Positions 6,868 to 14,967 of a stretch of 35,384 nt of DNA are shown in pieces. The stretch comes from an uncultured beta proteobacterium (GTDB lineage Bacteria; Pseudomonadota; Gammaproteobacteria; Burkholderiales; Burkholderiaceae_C): contig CAISIP010000228.1 of NCBI GenBank assembly GCA_903885415.1, positions 1 through 35,384 on the forward strand, given 5' to 3'. The translations under genes and the position numbers were made by a program. Under the pieces are notes generated by a model. It was given only the letters and a program-made list of their open reading frames with translations, made no database searches and was not told the DNA's origin. Within the stretch, counting starts at the first letter, position 1. The number at the start of each line of letters is the position of its first letter.

Positions 6868-8487
6868 GTGCAACCCGGTTTCGGGCGCCTGCAGCGCGCC
6901 ACAAAACGGACTGCCACGCGCCCGGGGCGTCCGTCAAGGCTTGGCGCAGTGCATGAACTGCGCCAGAGCCAAGAGCGGCTCGCTGCCATCATCAACGCGT
7001 CGCTTGACGCGATCGTCTGCGTCGACGAAAGCCGCCACATCACCATCTTCAACCCGGCTGCCGCCGCGATGTTCGACTGCGCTGCGGCGCAGGCGCTGGG
7101 CAGCCCGCTTGAGCGATTTTTGCCCGACGCGGCGCTGGCACTGGCACGCGACGCGGACGGCGAGCGCACGAAAATGGGTGAGATGCAGGGACGCACCCGT
7201 GCCGGTCGATCGCTTTGCGTAGCCGTGAACCTGTCGGTCCAGAAACGCAGAAAGAGCGCGATCGTGACGCTGTTTATCCGTGACCTCACGGCCCGTAACC
7301 GCATCGAAACCCAGCGCCAGGTCATGGAAGCAAAACTGCGGGAGTCGCAAAAAATGCAGGCCATCGGAACCATGGCCGGTGGCATTGCGCATGACTTCAA
7401 CAACATACTGGCAGCTATTCTGGGCAATGTCGCGCTGGCCAAGGGCGACCTCGGAGACCATGCTGTGGCACGCACCAGCCTGATGGAAATCGAAAAGGCC
7501 GGGCACCGCGCGCGCGATCTGGTGCGGCAGATTCTCGCTTTCAGCCGCAACGACGCACCGCAGCGCAACCCGGTGGACCTGGCCGACGTGGTGCATGAAA
7601 CGGTGCGCCTGCTGCGGGTCACGCTGCCGCCGTCGATCGAACTCAAGGTGCAGATAGCCAAACAGAGGCCCACCGTGCTGGCCGATGCGACCCAGATCGA
7701 GCGGGCGCTGCTGAATCTATGCACCAACGCCGTCCACGCCATAGGCGCCTCCCGGGGAACCATCACCGTGAAGCTCGACAGCACCCGCAGCGAGTCGCTG
7801 CTGCAGGAGCGGCGCGAAACGGCGCGCGGCGACCATGTCAGCCTATCGGTGCGCGACACCGGGACTGGCATGGATCCTCCAACACGCGAACGGATTTTTG
7901 AACCCTTTTTCACCACCAAACCGGTCGGCCAGGGAACCGGGCTCGGGTTGGCGGTGGTGCATGGGGTGATGCAGGCGCACCAGGGTTCGGTAGGCGTCCA
8001 GAGCACGCCCGGCCAGGGCAGCGTGTTCACACTGTATTTTCCGCTGGCCGACGGCGCGCCGGCTGCGCAGCACCGCGCATCCGAACCGAGGGTCACCCCG
8101 GCAGGCCATGGCCAGCATGTGATGTATGTCGACGACGACGAGGCGTTGGTGTTTCTGGTGCAGCGGGCGTTGACCCGTCAGGGCTACCGCGTCAGCGGCT
8201 TCACCGACCCGCATGCGGCATTGGCCACCTTGCGCGCGCATCCGGGGGACGTTGACCTGCTGGTGAGCGACTACAACATGCCGGGCTACTGCGGCATCGA
8301 CCTGCTGCGCGAAGCGCGCCGGCTGCGGCCCGGCCTTAAGCTGGCGATGGCCTCGGGCTACATCAGCTCCGAAATCGAGCAACGGGCAAAGGACGAGGGC
8401 GCCAGCGCGCTTATCCATAAGCCCAACGATGTCGAGGCGCTATGCGAAATCGTACACCGCCTGGTGCAGGGCAGCGGTGCAGACTGA
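6868..8487 (+). CDS. PAS-histidine kinase-receiver hybrid, soluble
   Basis: A hybrid sensor kinase of 539 residues. From GTG 6868 the order is a PAS domain (about 30-145, with AAIINASLDAIVCVD), a HisKA domain with GGIAHDFNNIL (phospho-His175), and a HATPase with N-box CTNAVHAI, G1 RDTGTGMD, FEPFFTTK and GQGTGLGL. It ends in a receiver domain with DDD (422-424), phospho-acceptor Asp468 in SDYNMP and Lys518. There is no transmembrane segment, so it is probably cytoplasmic. Start choice: AAGGGA lies 6 bases before GTG 6868. The upstream ATG at 6832 adds 12 residues but has no ribosome-binding site. No DNA-binding output or separate regulator lies next to it. The next gene, rluA, overlaps its 3' end and is unrelated. 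Confidence 0.88.
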   Translation: MQPGFGRLQRATKRTATRPGRPSRLGAVHELRQSQERLAAIINASLDAIVCVDESRHITIFNPAAAAMFDCAAAQALGSPLERFLPDAALALARDADGERTKMGEMQGRTRAGRSLCVAVNLSVQKRRKSAIVTLFIRDLTARNRIETQRQVMEAKLRESQKMQAIGTMAGGIAHDFNNILAAILGNVALAKGDLGDHAVARTSLMEIEKAGHRARDLVRQILAFSRNDAPQRNPVDLADVVHETVRLLRVTLPPSIELKVQIAKQRPTVLADATQIERALLNLCTNAVHAIGASRGTITVKLDSTRSESLLQERRETARGDHVSLSVRDTGTGMDPPTRERIFEPFFTTKPVGQGTGLGLAVVHGVMQAHQGSVGVQSTPGQGSVFTLYFPLADGAPAAQHRASEPRVTPAGHGQHVMYVDDDEALVFLVQRALTRQGYRVSGFTDPHAALATLRAHPGDVDLLVSDYNMPGYCGIDLLREARRLRPGLKLAMASGYISSEIEQRAKDEGASALIHKPNDVEALCEIVHRLVQGSGAD

Positions 8488-9118
8488 GGGCAGCGGGCTG
8501 TGCATCGCCTATCTGGACGACGCCTTGCTGGTCTTGGAAAAGCCGGCCGGGCTGCTGTCCGTTCCTGGGCGCGGGGCCGACAAGCAGGACTGCTTGAGCG
8601 CGCGCGTGCAGCGCATCCACGGCGATGCGCTGGTCGTTCACCGGCTCGACATGGCGACTTCTGGCCTGATGCTGATGGCGCGTGGCAAGACCGCCCAGCT
8701 GCACCTCAACCGCGCCTTTGCCAGCGGGGCGATCCACAAGCGCTACCAGGCGCTGGTACACGGCTGCCTGGCGGCTGCGCCCGGGGGATGGGGCCTGATC
8801 GACCTACCGATCGCCCTGGACTGGCCCAATCGGCCGCGCCGCAGCACAGGGGTCGACGGCGGAAAGGCCAGCGCCACGAGGTGGAAGCCTCTGGGAAAGG
8901 CCCCGCCCGGGCAAACCCGGCTGGAGCTTGAACCCGTGACGGGACGCTCGCACCAGCTGCGGGTCCACCTGCTGGCGATCGGACACCCGATCGTCGGCGA
9001 CACGCTGTATGGCCCTGCTGACGGCGCCAATCGCCTGATGCTGCACGCCACGCAGCTCCGCTTCACCCATCCGGTAAGCAGACAACCCATGCGCTTCGAA
9101 AGCACCGCCGCTTTTTGA
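8477..9118 (+). CDS. rluA: Pseudouridine synthase RluA family
   Basis: A 213-residue enzyme that isomerises uridine to pseudouridine in RNA; E. coli RluA modifies 23S rRNA U746 and tRNA U32. The catalytic motif HRLDMATSG is present, with its Asp as the nucleophile. KPAGLLSVPGRG, LPIALDWPNRP, PVTGRSHQLRVHLLAIGHPIVGD and the LMLHA motif match RluA closely and argue for RluA over RluC/RluD. There is no N-terminal S4 domain, also as in RluA. The frame is open upstream to 8429, inside the kinase gene. I chose GTG 8477, which leaves a normal N-terminus and an 11-base overlap with the kinase stop, suggesting translational coupling. Confidence 0.88.
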   Translation: MQTEGSGLCIAYLDDALLVLEKPAGLLSVPGRGADKQDCLSARVQRIHGDALVVHRLDMATSGLMLMARGKTAQLHLNRAFASGAIHKRYQALVHGCLAAAPGGWGLIDLPIALDWPNRPRRSTGVDGGKASATRWKPLGKAPPGQTRLELEPVTGRSHQLRVHLLAIGHPIVGDTLYGPADGANRLMLHATQLRFTHPVSRQPMRFESTAAF

Positions 9119-9187
9119 ACGCTGGCTACACTGGGTACCGTTCCTTCCGGAGTCGTCTTCGGATCGAAGCTGCAGAAGGACCCCCCG

Positions 9188-11092
9188 ATGACCCAGACCA
9201 AGCACTGGAGCCTTGGCGCCAAACTGGCGCTAGTGGCCACGCCCTTCTTGCTGGTCGCGCTGGCGCTGATCGCCACCACCCTGTGGGTTTCGTGGCAACT
9301 CGAAGGCAGTGCGGCGGCCATCAACGAGGCCGGTCGTATGCGCATGCAAGCCTACCGCATGGCGTCCTCGGTGGGGACCGGCGAACGCGCGCAATTGCCG
9401 GTGCAGGCCGCCGAGTTCGACCACAGCCTGCGATTGCTCCAAGACGGCGACCCCGAGCGGCCGCTGTTCGTGCCTTGGGACCCCATGCTGCGAACGCATT
9501 TTGCGTCGGTGCTGGCCGACTGGCGGGCCTTCCGCGCGCAATGGATCCATGGAAACCCGACGGGCAGCGCCGAGCTGCAAGGCGATACCGCGTCCTTTGT
9601 CGACCACATCGACGCGCTCGTCAGCGCTATCGAGTCCCGCATGTCGGGCTGGACGGCGACGCTGCACTTGGCGCAACTCGCCATGATGGCATTTGCCATC
9701 ATGGCCACCGGGGTTCTTGTGTATGCCGGCTACCGCTTTGTGCTCGAGCCCGTCGCCATGCTGACGCAGGCGATCGATCGGATCCAGCAGGGTGATTTTT
9801 CGGCCCGGGTAGCGCGCGTCGGCAGCGACGAGTTCGGCACCCTGGCCGACGGCTTTAACGGTATGGCGGCGCACGTGCAGGCGATGTACCAGCATCTGGA
9901 GACGCGGGTCATGGAGAAGACATCCGAATTGCAGGACAAACGCGAGCGACTCGAGGCGCTCTACGACGTCACGACGCTGGTTGCCGGCGCGACAACCCTC
10001 AAGCAGCTGACGCAGGGCTTTGTGCGACGCATGCGTCCGGTCGCCAAGGCCGACGGCGTGGCGCTGCGCTGGTGCGACGAAAGCAACGAGCGTTACCTGA
10101 TGCTGGCCTCAGAGGGACTTCCCGCCTCAATGGTCGAGGCCGAACACTGCGTGCGTTCCGGTGACTGCCACTGCGGCTCACCGCCGATGCCGCTGGGCCT
10201 GCGCGTCATCCCGGTGCGCAGCATGCAACCGGACCGACTGCGCCACTGCGCGCTTGCCGGCTTCAAGACCGTGGTGTCGATCCCGATCCGCCTGCACGAC
10301 CGGCTGATGGGCGAGATCGACCTGTTCTTCCACGCCCAATGCAGCATTTCGGATTCTGAACGTTCGCTGCTTGAGGCGCTGACCGCGCACCTGGCAGCAG
10401 CCATGGAAAACCTGCGCCTCAACGCGCTCGAAAAGGAAGCTGCCGTGTCCCAGGAACGCAGCTTCCTAGCGCGCGAACTGCACGACTCGATTGCACAGTC
10501 GCTGGCGTTCCTGAAAATCCAGGTGCAGCTGATGCAAGACGCCTTCAACCAGCAGGACCCGCTGCAGGCACAGCGAGTCCTAGCCGAGATCGACACCGGG
10601 GTGCGCGAAAGCTACGCCGACGTACGCGAACTGCTGGTGCACTTTCGCACCCGCGCCAATGCGGAGGCGATCGAACCCGCGCTCCAAACCACGCTGCGCA
10701 AGTTCCAGCAGCAAAGCGGTTTGCCCGGATCGATGCAAATGGAAGGCAACGGCTTGCCGCTGGCAGCCGATGTGCAACTGCAGGTGCTGCATGTTGTTCA
10801 GGAAGCGCTGTCCAACGTGCGCAAGCACGCCGGCGCGACGCAGGTCTGGCTCGATGTGCAGCAGCAGCCGATGTGGCGCTTTGAGGTCCGCGACAACGGC
10901 ACCGGCTTTTTAAACGGGGCCGAAGCGCACGATGAAACCCATGTCGGGCTGCGCATCATGCAAGAGCGCGCGCAGCGCATCGGTGCGCACCTGGAGGTCC
11001 ACAGCAGCCCGGGGCGCGGTACCTCGGTGGTCCTGAGCCTGCCGCTGGCGCCAGCGGGGACAGACCAGCCCGCAGTGCACGCGTCGGCCTGA
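9188..11092 (+). CDS. narX: Nitrate/nitrite sensor histidine kinase NarX
   Basis: A 634-residue membrane sensor. TM1 is at about 12-33. The periplasmic part starts with a P-box-like AINEAGRMRMQAYRMA (44-59), the ligand-binding element of NarX/NarQ. TM2 is at about 160-183, followed by a HAMP region (184-236), a GAF-like central domain with a cysteine group (Cys321, 327, 329, 353), a HisKA_3 domain with phospho-His432 in ARELHDSIAQSL, and a HATPase with N543 and RDNGTGF. It would autophosphorylate in response to nitrate or nitrite and pass phosphate to NarL, encoded 22 bases downstream. ATG 9188 starts directly before TM1. The cysteine cluster in the central module is a known NarX feature of uncertain role. 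Confidence 0.95.
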   Translation: MTQTKHWSLGAKLALVATPFLLVALALIATTLWVSWQLEGSAAAINEAGRMRMQAYRMASSVGTGERAQLPVQAAEFDHSLRLLQDGDPERPLFVPWDPMLRTHFASVLADWRAFRAQWIHGNPTGSAELQGDTASFVDHIDALVSAIESRMSGWTATLHLAQLAMMAFAIMATGVLVYAGYRFVLEPVAMLTQAIDRIQQGDFSARVARVGSDEFGTLADGFNGMAAHVQAMYQHLETRVMEKTSELQDKRERLEALYDVTTLVAGATTLKQLTQGFVRRMRPVAKADGVALRWCDESNERYLMLASEGLPASMVEAEHCVRSGDCHCGSPPMPLGLRVIPVRSMQPDRLRHCALAGFKTVVSIPIRLHDRLMGEIDLFFHAQCSISDSERSLLEALTAHLAAAMENLRLNALEKEAAVSQERSFLARELHDSIAQSLAFLKIQVQLMQDAFNQQDPLQAQRVLAEIDTGVRESYADVRELLVHFRTRANAEAIEPALQTTLRKFQQQSGLPGSMQMEGNGLPLAADVQLQVLHVVQEALSNVRKHAGATQVWLDVQQQPMWRFEVRDNGTGFLNGAEAHDETHVGLRIMQERAQRIGAHLEVHSSPGRGTSVVLSLPLAPAGTDQPAVHASA

Positions 11093-11114
11093 GCGCTCGC
11101 TACACTGCAGGCCC

Positions 11115-11798
11115 ATGTCCCGTACCGACCCTACAGACAACACGCCGATCCGGATCCTGGTAGTCGACGACCACCCGCTTTTCCGCCGCGGCCTGACCGC
11201 GCTTCTGACGCGCGAAACCCAGTTTCAGGTGGTCGCCGACGCGGCCGACGCCAGCGAGGCGCAACGACGCGCGCAGGAGTTGCAGCCTGATCTGATACTG
11301 CTCGACAACCATCTTCCCGGCGTCAACGGCGTCGACGCCCTGCCCGCACTGCGCGAGGCGGCTCCCGGCGCGCGCATCGTGGTGCTGACGGTGAGCGAAG
11401 ACGAGAACGACATGTCGACCGCGTTTCGCAACGGCGCTTGCGGCTACCTGCTCAAGACCATGGAAGGCGACGCGCTCGCCCGCGCCATCCGCCGAGCGAT
11501 GCAAGGACAAAGCGTGGTAGCCCAGGAGATGACCGAAAAGCTGGTCGCCGCCTACAGCAAGGCGGCCGCGCCGTCAGGCGCAGGCGCGCCGAGTCCGGGG
11601 CCGCTGGCGGCACTGTCGCCCCGCGAACGCGAGATTTTGCGCGGCATCGCTGCGGGCGACAGCAACAAGGAGATCGCGCGCAATCTGCTGATCGCAGAAA
11701 CGACCGTGAAGATCCATGTCCAGCACATCCTGCGCAAGCTCGACGTCAGCTCGCGCGTGCACGCCGCCGTGCTTGCAACCGAGAGCGGTCTGCTTTGA
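11115..11798 (+). CDS. narL: Nitrate/nitrite response regulator NarL
   Basis: A 227-residue response regulator. The receiver domain has acidic residues in VVDDH (Asp18, Asp19), phospho-acceptor Asp64 in LLDNHLPG, and Lys114 in YLLKTMEG. A linker of about 40 residues leads to a LuxR-type helix-turn-helix (LSPREREILRGIAAG, NKEIARNLLIAETTVKIHVQHILRKL). Phosphorylated NarL would control the nar genes that follow. It is 22 bases after narX, so the pair is one unit. Its stop codon lies inside an FNR-type site that probably starts the narK1 transcript. A TACACT hexamer 9 bases before the ATG resembles a -10, but coincidence is as likely. Confidence 0.95.
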   Translation: MSRTDPTDNTPIRILVVDDHPLFRRGLTALLTRETQFQVVADAADASEAQRRAQELQPDLILLDNHLPGVNGVDALPALREAAPGARIVVLTVSEDENDMSTAFRNGACGYLLKTMEGDALARAIRRAMQGQSVVAQEMTEKLVAAYSKAAAPSGAGAPSPGPLAALSPREREILRGIAAGDSNKEIARNLLIAETTVKIHVQHILRKLDVSSRVHAAVLATESGLL

Positions 11799-11808
11799 CA
11801 AAACTCAA
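11795..11808 (+). promoter_or_regulatory. FNR-type binding site upstream of narK1
   Basis: TTGACAAAACTCAA matches the FNR/CRP-family consensus TTGAT-N4-ATCAA at 8 of 10 positions and keeps both TTGA/TCAA half-site cores. It overlaps the last bases of narL, ahead of the nitrate transport and reductase genes, which FNR controls in many bacteria. If it acts as a class II site (centre at -41.5), transcription would begin near 11843, with TCTAGC (11831-11836) as a weak -10. Confidence 0.6.
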
Positions 11809-11842
11809 CAAAGCCCCTCTTTGAGACCGGTCTAGCTCTACA

Positions 11843-11872
11843 GAACGAGGGGACCGCGCGACCCCATCGTTC
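11843..11872 (+). other. Strong hairpin in the narL-narK1 gap
   Basis: GAACGAGGGG (11843-11852) pairs with CCCC-A-TCGTTC (11862-11872), giving ten base pairs with one bulged A around a 9-base loop. No T-run follows, so it is a poor intrinsic terminator for narXL. Its first base coincides with the start site predicted from the FNR-type box, so it may be a 5' stem-loop on the narK1 mRNA. Both readings are inference. Confidence 0.5.
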
Positions 11873-11959
11873 TCTTGCACAGCCTTTGTGCCCCCTCAGA
11901 AGGATGGCGTCAGCAGCCCCGTGCTCCTAAAGTCACGCCATGCAAGACGCAGGTGTGCA

Positions 11960-13216
11960 ATGAACAAGGGCAGGCAGGCTTTATCGGTGCTGCTCGTCAG
12001 CACATTGGCATTCACCGTGTGCTTCATGGTGTGGATGATGTTTGGCGTGATCGGCATCCCGATCCGCAAGGCGCTCGGTCTCAATGCCACCGAGTTCGGC
12101 CTGCTCACGGCAACGCCGGTGCTGACCGGATCGCTGATCCGGGTGCCGCTGGGAATCTGGACCGACAAATACGGTGGACGCGTGGTGATGGCGACGCTGA
12201 TGGCCACCACCGTGCCAGCCATATGGCTCATGGGCTACGCAACGGCTTACTGGCACTTTCTGGTGATCGGGTTGTTTGTCGGACTCGCCGGCGGCTCCTT
12301 TTCGGCCGGCACTCCCTATGTGGCGCGCTGGTTTCCCAAAAACCGGCAAGGCTTCGCAATGGGCATCTATGGCGCTGGAAACTCGGGCGCTGCGGTCAAC
12401 AAGTTCGTCGCTCCGGCGCTGGTGGTTGGCTTTGGATGGGCCATGGTTCCGCAGGTCTACGCGGCGATCATGCTCGGCGCATTGGTCGTCTTTTGGCTAT
12501 TCAGCCACACCGATCCAGCCCATCTGGTGCCGTCGAACACCCGCTTCAGCGACCAACTCAAGATGCTGCGCGACCCGCGGGTGCTCAAGTACTGCCAGTA
12601 CTACTCGATCGTCTTCGGCGGCTATGTGGCGCTGTCCCTGTGGATGGTGCAGTACTACGTTGGCGAGTTCGGCCTCGAAATCCGATCGGCTGCGCTGCTC
12701 GCCGCCTGCTTTTCCCTGCCCGGCGGCCTCTTGCGCGCGGTCGGCGGCTGGCTGTCTGACAAGTACGGCGCCCATAGCGTGACCTGGTGGGTGCTGTGGG
12801 TGAGCTGGATCTGCCTGTTCCTGCTGAGCTATCCGCAGACCGACTTCAGCATCCTGACCGCGAACGGCCCGGCGCAGTTCCACCTTGGCCTCAATGTCTA
12901 CGCATTCACCGGATTGATGTTCCTGCTCGGGATCGCCTGGGCCTTCGGAAAAGCCAGCGTCTTCAAATACATCAGCGACGAATACCCAAGCAATATCGGA
13001 ACCGTCAGCGGCATTGTCGGCCTGGCTGGTGGTCTGGGCGGGTTCGTGTTGCCGATCCTATTCGGAGCCTTGATGGACCTGACCGGCATCCGCTCCAGCG
13101 CCTTCATGCTGATGTACGGCATCGTCTGGGTCTCGCTCATCTGGATGTACTGGACCGAGGTGCGGCGCACCGAACTGATGGGAAAGAACGCAAGCCAGTT
13201 CGCACTGCACGGCTGA
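11960..13216 (+). CDS. narK: Nitrate transporter NarK1 (MFS)
   Basis: A 418-residue, 12-helix major facilitator protein of the nitrate/nitrite porter family. Arg61 (LIRVPLG) and Arg259 (LLRAVGG) sit where the substrate-binding arginines of NarK lie (Arg89 and Arg305 in E. coli). The nitrate-signature glycine-rich segment runs from GLAGGSFSAG to YGAGNSG (about 108-143), and GIWTDKYGGR is the MFS loop motif. This compact type is usually called NarK1 and is thought to act as a proton-nitrate symporter. ATG 11960 begins just before TM1; the frame is open upstream from 11888 but that extension is not transporter-like. A second, longer NarK follows after 15 bases. Confidence 0.93.
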   Translation: MNKGRQALSVLLVSTLAFTVCFMVWMMFGVIGIPIRKALGLNATEFGLLTATPVLTGSLIRVPLGIWTDKYGGRVVMATLMATTVPAIWLMGYATAYWHFLVIGLFVGLAGGSFSAGTPYVARWFPKNRQGFAMGIYGAGNSGAAVNKFVAPALVVGFGWAMVPQVYAAIMLGALVVFWLFSHTDPAHLVPSNTRFSDQLKMLRDPRVLKYCQYYSIVFGGYVALSLWMVQYYVGEFGLEIRSAALLAACFSLPGGLLRAVGGWLSDKYGAHSVTWWVLWVSWICLFLLSYPQTDFSILTANGPAQFHLGLNVYAFTGLMFLLGIAWAFGKASVFKYISDEYPSNIGTVSGIVGLAGGLGGFVLPILFGALMDLTGIRSSAFMLMYGIVWVSLIWMYWTEVRRTELMGKNASQFALHG

Positions 13217-13231
13217 GACAGAGGCACCACC

Positions 13232-14881
13232 ATGAACAACACCTTGAAGGCCAACGCCACCGTCGCACCCAAAGGCAGCGACATCGCCGACTGGCGTCCG
13301 GAAGACGATGCGTTCTGGGAATCCACCGGCAAGCAGATCGCCTACCGCAACCTGTGGCTCTCAGTGCCCGCGCTGCTGTGCGGCTTCGCGATCTGGGGCA
13401 TGTGGGGCATCATCACGGTGCAAATGCTCAACCTGGGCTTCCCGTTCACCCAGGCCGAGTTGTTTACGCTGACGGCCATCGCCGGTATTTCGGGCGCGAC
13501 GATGCGCATACCGGCATCGTTCCTGATACGCCTTGCCGGCGGTCGCAACACCGTCTTCCTGACCACTGCGATGCTGCTGGCGCCGGCCATCGGCACCGGC
13601 GTGGCCTTGCAGCACAAGGACTGGCCGCTATGGGCCTTCCAGCTGATGGCGCTGTGGTCGGGCGTGGGAGGCGGCAACTTCGCCAGCTCGATGTCCAACA
13701 TCAGCGCCTTTTTTCCAAGACGGCTGCAGGGCACGGCGCTGGGACTCAACGCCGGACTGGGCAACTTCGGCGTCACGACGATGCAGATCGTGATCCCCCT
13801 GGTGATGACGGTCGGTCTGTTCGTCAGTTTCGGTGGCGAGCCGATGACCCTGATGAAGGACAGCGGCTGGATCTTCGGCAAGATCCTGGCCGGCACGCCC
13901 ACCTGGATCCAGAACGCCGGCTTCGCCTGGGTGCTGTCGCTGGTGCCGCTGGCCGCGCTGTGCTGGTGGGGCATGAACAACCTCAACAGCGTGTCCGCAG
14001 ACACCGGCCCGCCGCTCGTGGCCTTCGCCAAGATTACCTACCTCTACACACTGGCCTTTCTGCCGGCGGTCGTCATGCTCTACCTCTATCTGCCCCAGCC
14101 GACCGGACTGGGGTTGATCAGCATGTGGGTTGCTGTACCACTGGACATCGTCAGCGCGCTGCTGGTGATGCGGTTGGCGGCGTTTGGCGCGATGAAAGAC
14201 AACGTCGCCAAGCAGTTCCTGATATTCAGAAACAGACACACCTGGTCGTTGACGGCCCTGTACATCGTGACCTTCGGCTCGTTCATCGGCTTTTCCATGG
14301 CCCTGCCGCTGGCGATCACCGTTATCTTCGGCTTCCAGCATGCCCCCGACGCCGCCGGCGTGATGCAGCACACGCTGAAAAATCCTAATGCGCCGTCCGC
14401 GCTGACCTATGCTTGGATAGGCCCTTTCATCGGCGCCGCCGTGCGCCCTGTCGGCGGCTGGGTCTCCGACAGGATGGGCGGGTCGATCGTCACCCAGTGG
14501 ATCTCGGCGGCGATGGTGCTGGCCTCTACCGCGGTGGGCTACGTGATGCTGCAGGCCTACCGCTCGGCGAGCCCGGAGCAGTATTTTCTGCCCTTCATGG
14601 CGCTGTTCGTCGTGCTGTTCACCGCCAGCGGCATCGGCAACGGCTCGACCTTCCGCACCATCGGCGTGATCTTCGACCGCCAGCAGGCCGGGCCGGTCTT
14701 GGGCTGGACTTCGGCGGTCGCGGCCTACGGCGCATTCATTGCCCCGGTCGTGATCGGTACCCAGATCAAGGCCGGCACCCCCGAGATGGCGATGTATGGC
14801 TTTGCCGTCTTCTACGCGCTGTGTCTGGTGCTGAACTGGTGGTTTTATCTGCGCGCCAACTCGGAGATAAAGAATCCATGA
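13232..14881 (+). CDS. narK: Nitrate/nitrite antiporter NarK2 (MFS)
   Basis: A 549-residue member of the same family as the preceding gene but of the longer NarK2 type. It has an N-terminal cytoplasmic tail of about 40 residues and a long insertion after TM6 (about 200-230, including GEPMTLMKDSG and TPTWIQNAGF). Substrate arginines are Arg92 (TMRIPASF) and Arg405 (AAVRPVGGW), and SGVGGGNFASSMSNISAFFP is the nitrate signature. NarK2 proteins generally exchange nitrite for nitrate. In Paracoccus, NarK1 and NarK2 are fused in one polypeptide; here they are separate genes 15 bases apart. The stop overlaps by 4 bases the start of a 26-codon ORF that leads to narG. Confidence 0.93.
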   Translation: MNNTLKANATVAPKGSDIADWRPEDDAFWESTGKQIAYRNLWLSVPALLCGFAIWGMWGIITVQMLNLGFPFTQAELFTLTAIAGISGATMRIPASFLIRLAGGRNTVFLTTAMLLAPAIGTGVALQHKDWPLWAFQLMALWSGVGGGNFASSMSNISAFFPRRLQGTALGLNAGLGNFGVTTMQIVIPLVMTVGLFVSFGGEPMTLMKDSGWIFGKILAGTPTWIQNAGFAWVLSLVPLAALCWWGMNNLNSVSADTGPPLVAFAKITYLYTLAFLPAVVMLYLYLPQPTGLGLISMWVAVPLDIVSALLVMRLAAFGAMKDNVAKQFLIFRNRHTWSLTALYIVTFGSFIGFSMALPLAITVIFGFQHAPDAAGVMQHTLKNPNAPSALTYAWIGPFIGAAVRPVGGWVSDRMGGSIVTQWISAAMVLASTAVGYVMLQAYRSASPEQYFLPFMALFVVLFTASGIGNGSTFRTIGVIFDRQQAGPVLGWTSAVAAYGAFIAPVVIGTQIKAGTPEMAMYGFAVFYALCLVLNWWFYLRANSEIKNP

Positions 14882-14958
14882 AGACCGAAAAGCCTGCAGC
14901 AGCGCACGGGTCAGGGTCTGGCGCGCACCGCGCTGTCCGCCCCACCGCACACCACTAG
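14878..14958 (+). CDS. Possible 26-residue peptide between narK2 and narG
   Basis: ATG at 14878 overlaps the narK2 stop in an ATGA junction. The frame runs 26 codons (beginning MKTEKPAAAHGSG, ending in HH) to TAG at 14956-14958, 9 bases before the narG ATG. There is no strong ribosome-binding site, so translation would depend on coupling to narK2. I know no homologue. It may be a translational relay between narK2 and narG, or meaningless. Confidence 0.3.
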   Translation: MKTEKPAAAHGSGSGAHRAVRPTAHH

Positions 14959-14967
14959 AAACACACC

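Noticed and set aside
11101..11106. TACACT as a -10 for an almost leaderless narL transcript; a similar TACACT at 9127-9132 before narX
   Set aside because: No -35 sequence at suitable spacing in either case, and narL is only 22 bases after narX. Coincidence is the simpler reading.
11824..11833. AGACCGGTCT palindrome as an operator before narK1
   Set aside because: A perfect 10-base palindrome, but it lies between the FNR-type site and the predicted start and matches no regulator site I know. It may be chance in GC-rich DNA.
12787..14388. 533-codon plus-strand frame across narK1 and narK2
   Set aside because: It is arginine- and proline-rich with no membrane helices and overlaps two clear transporters in another frame.
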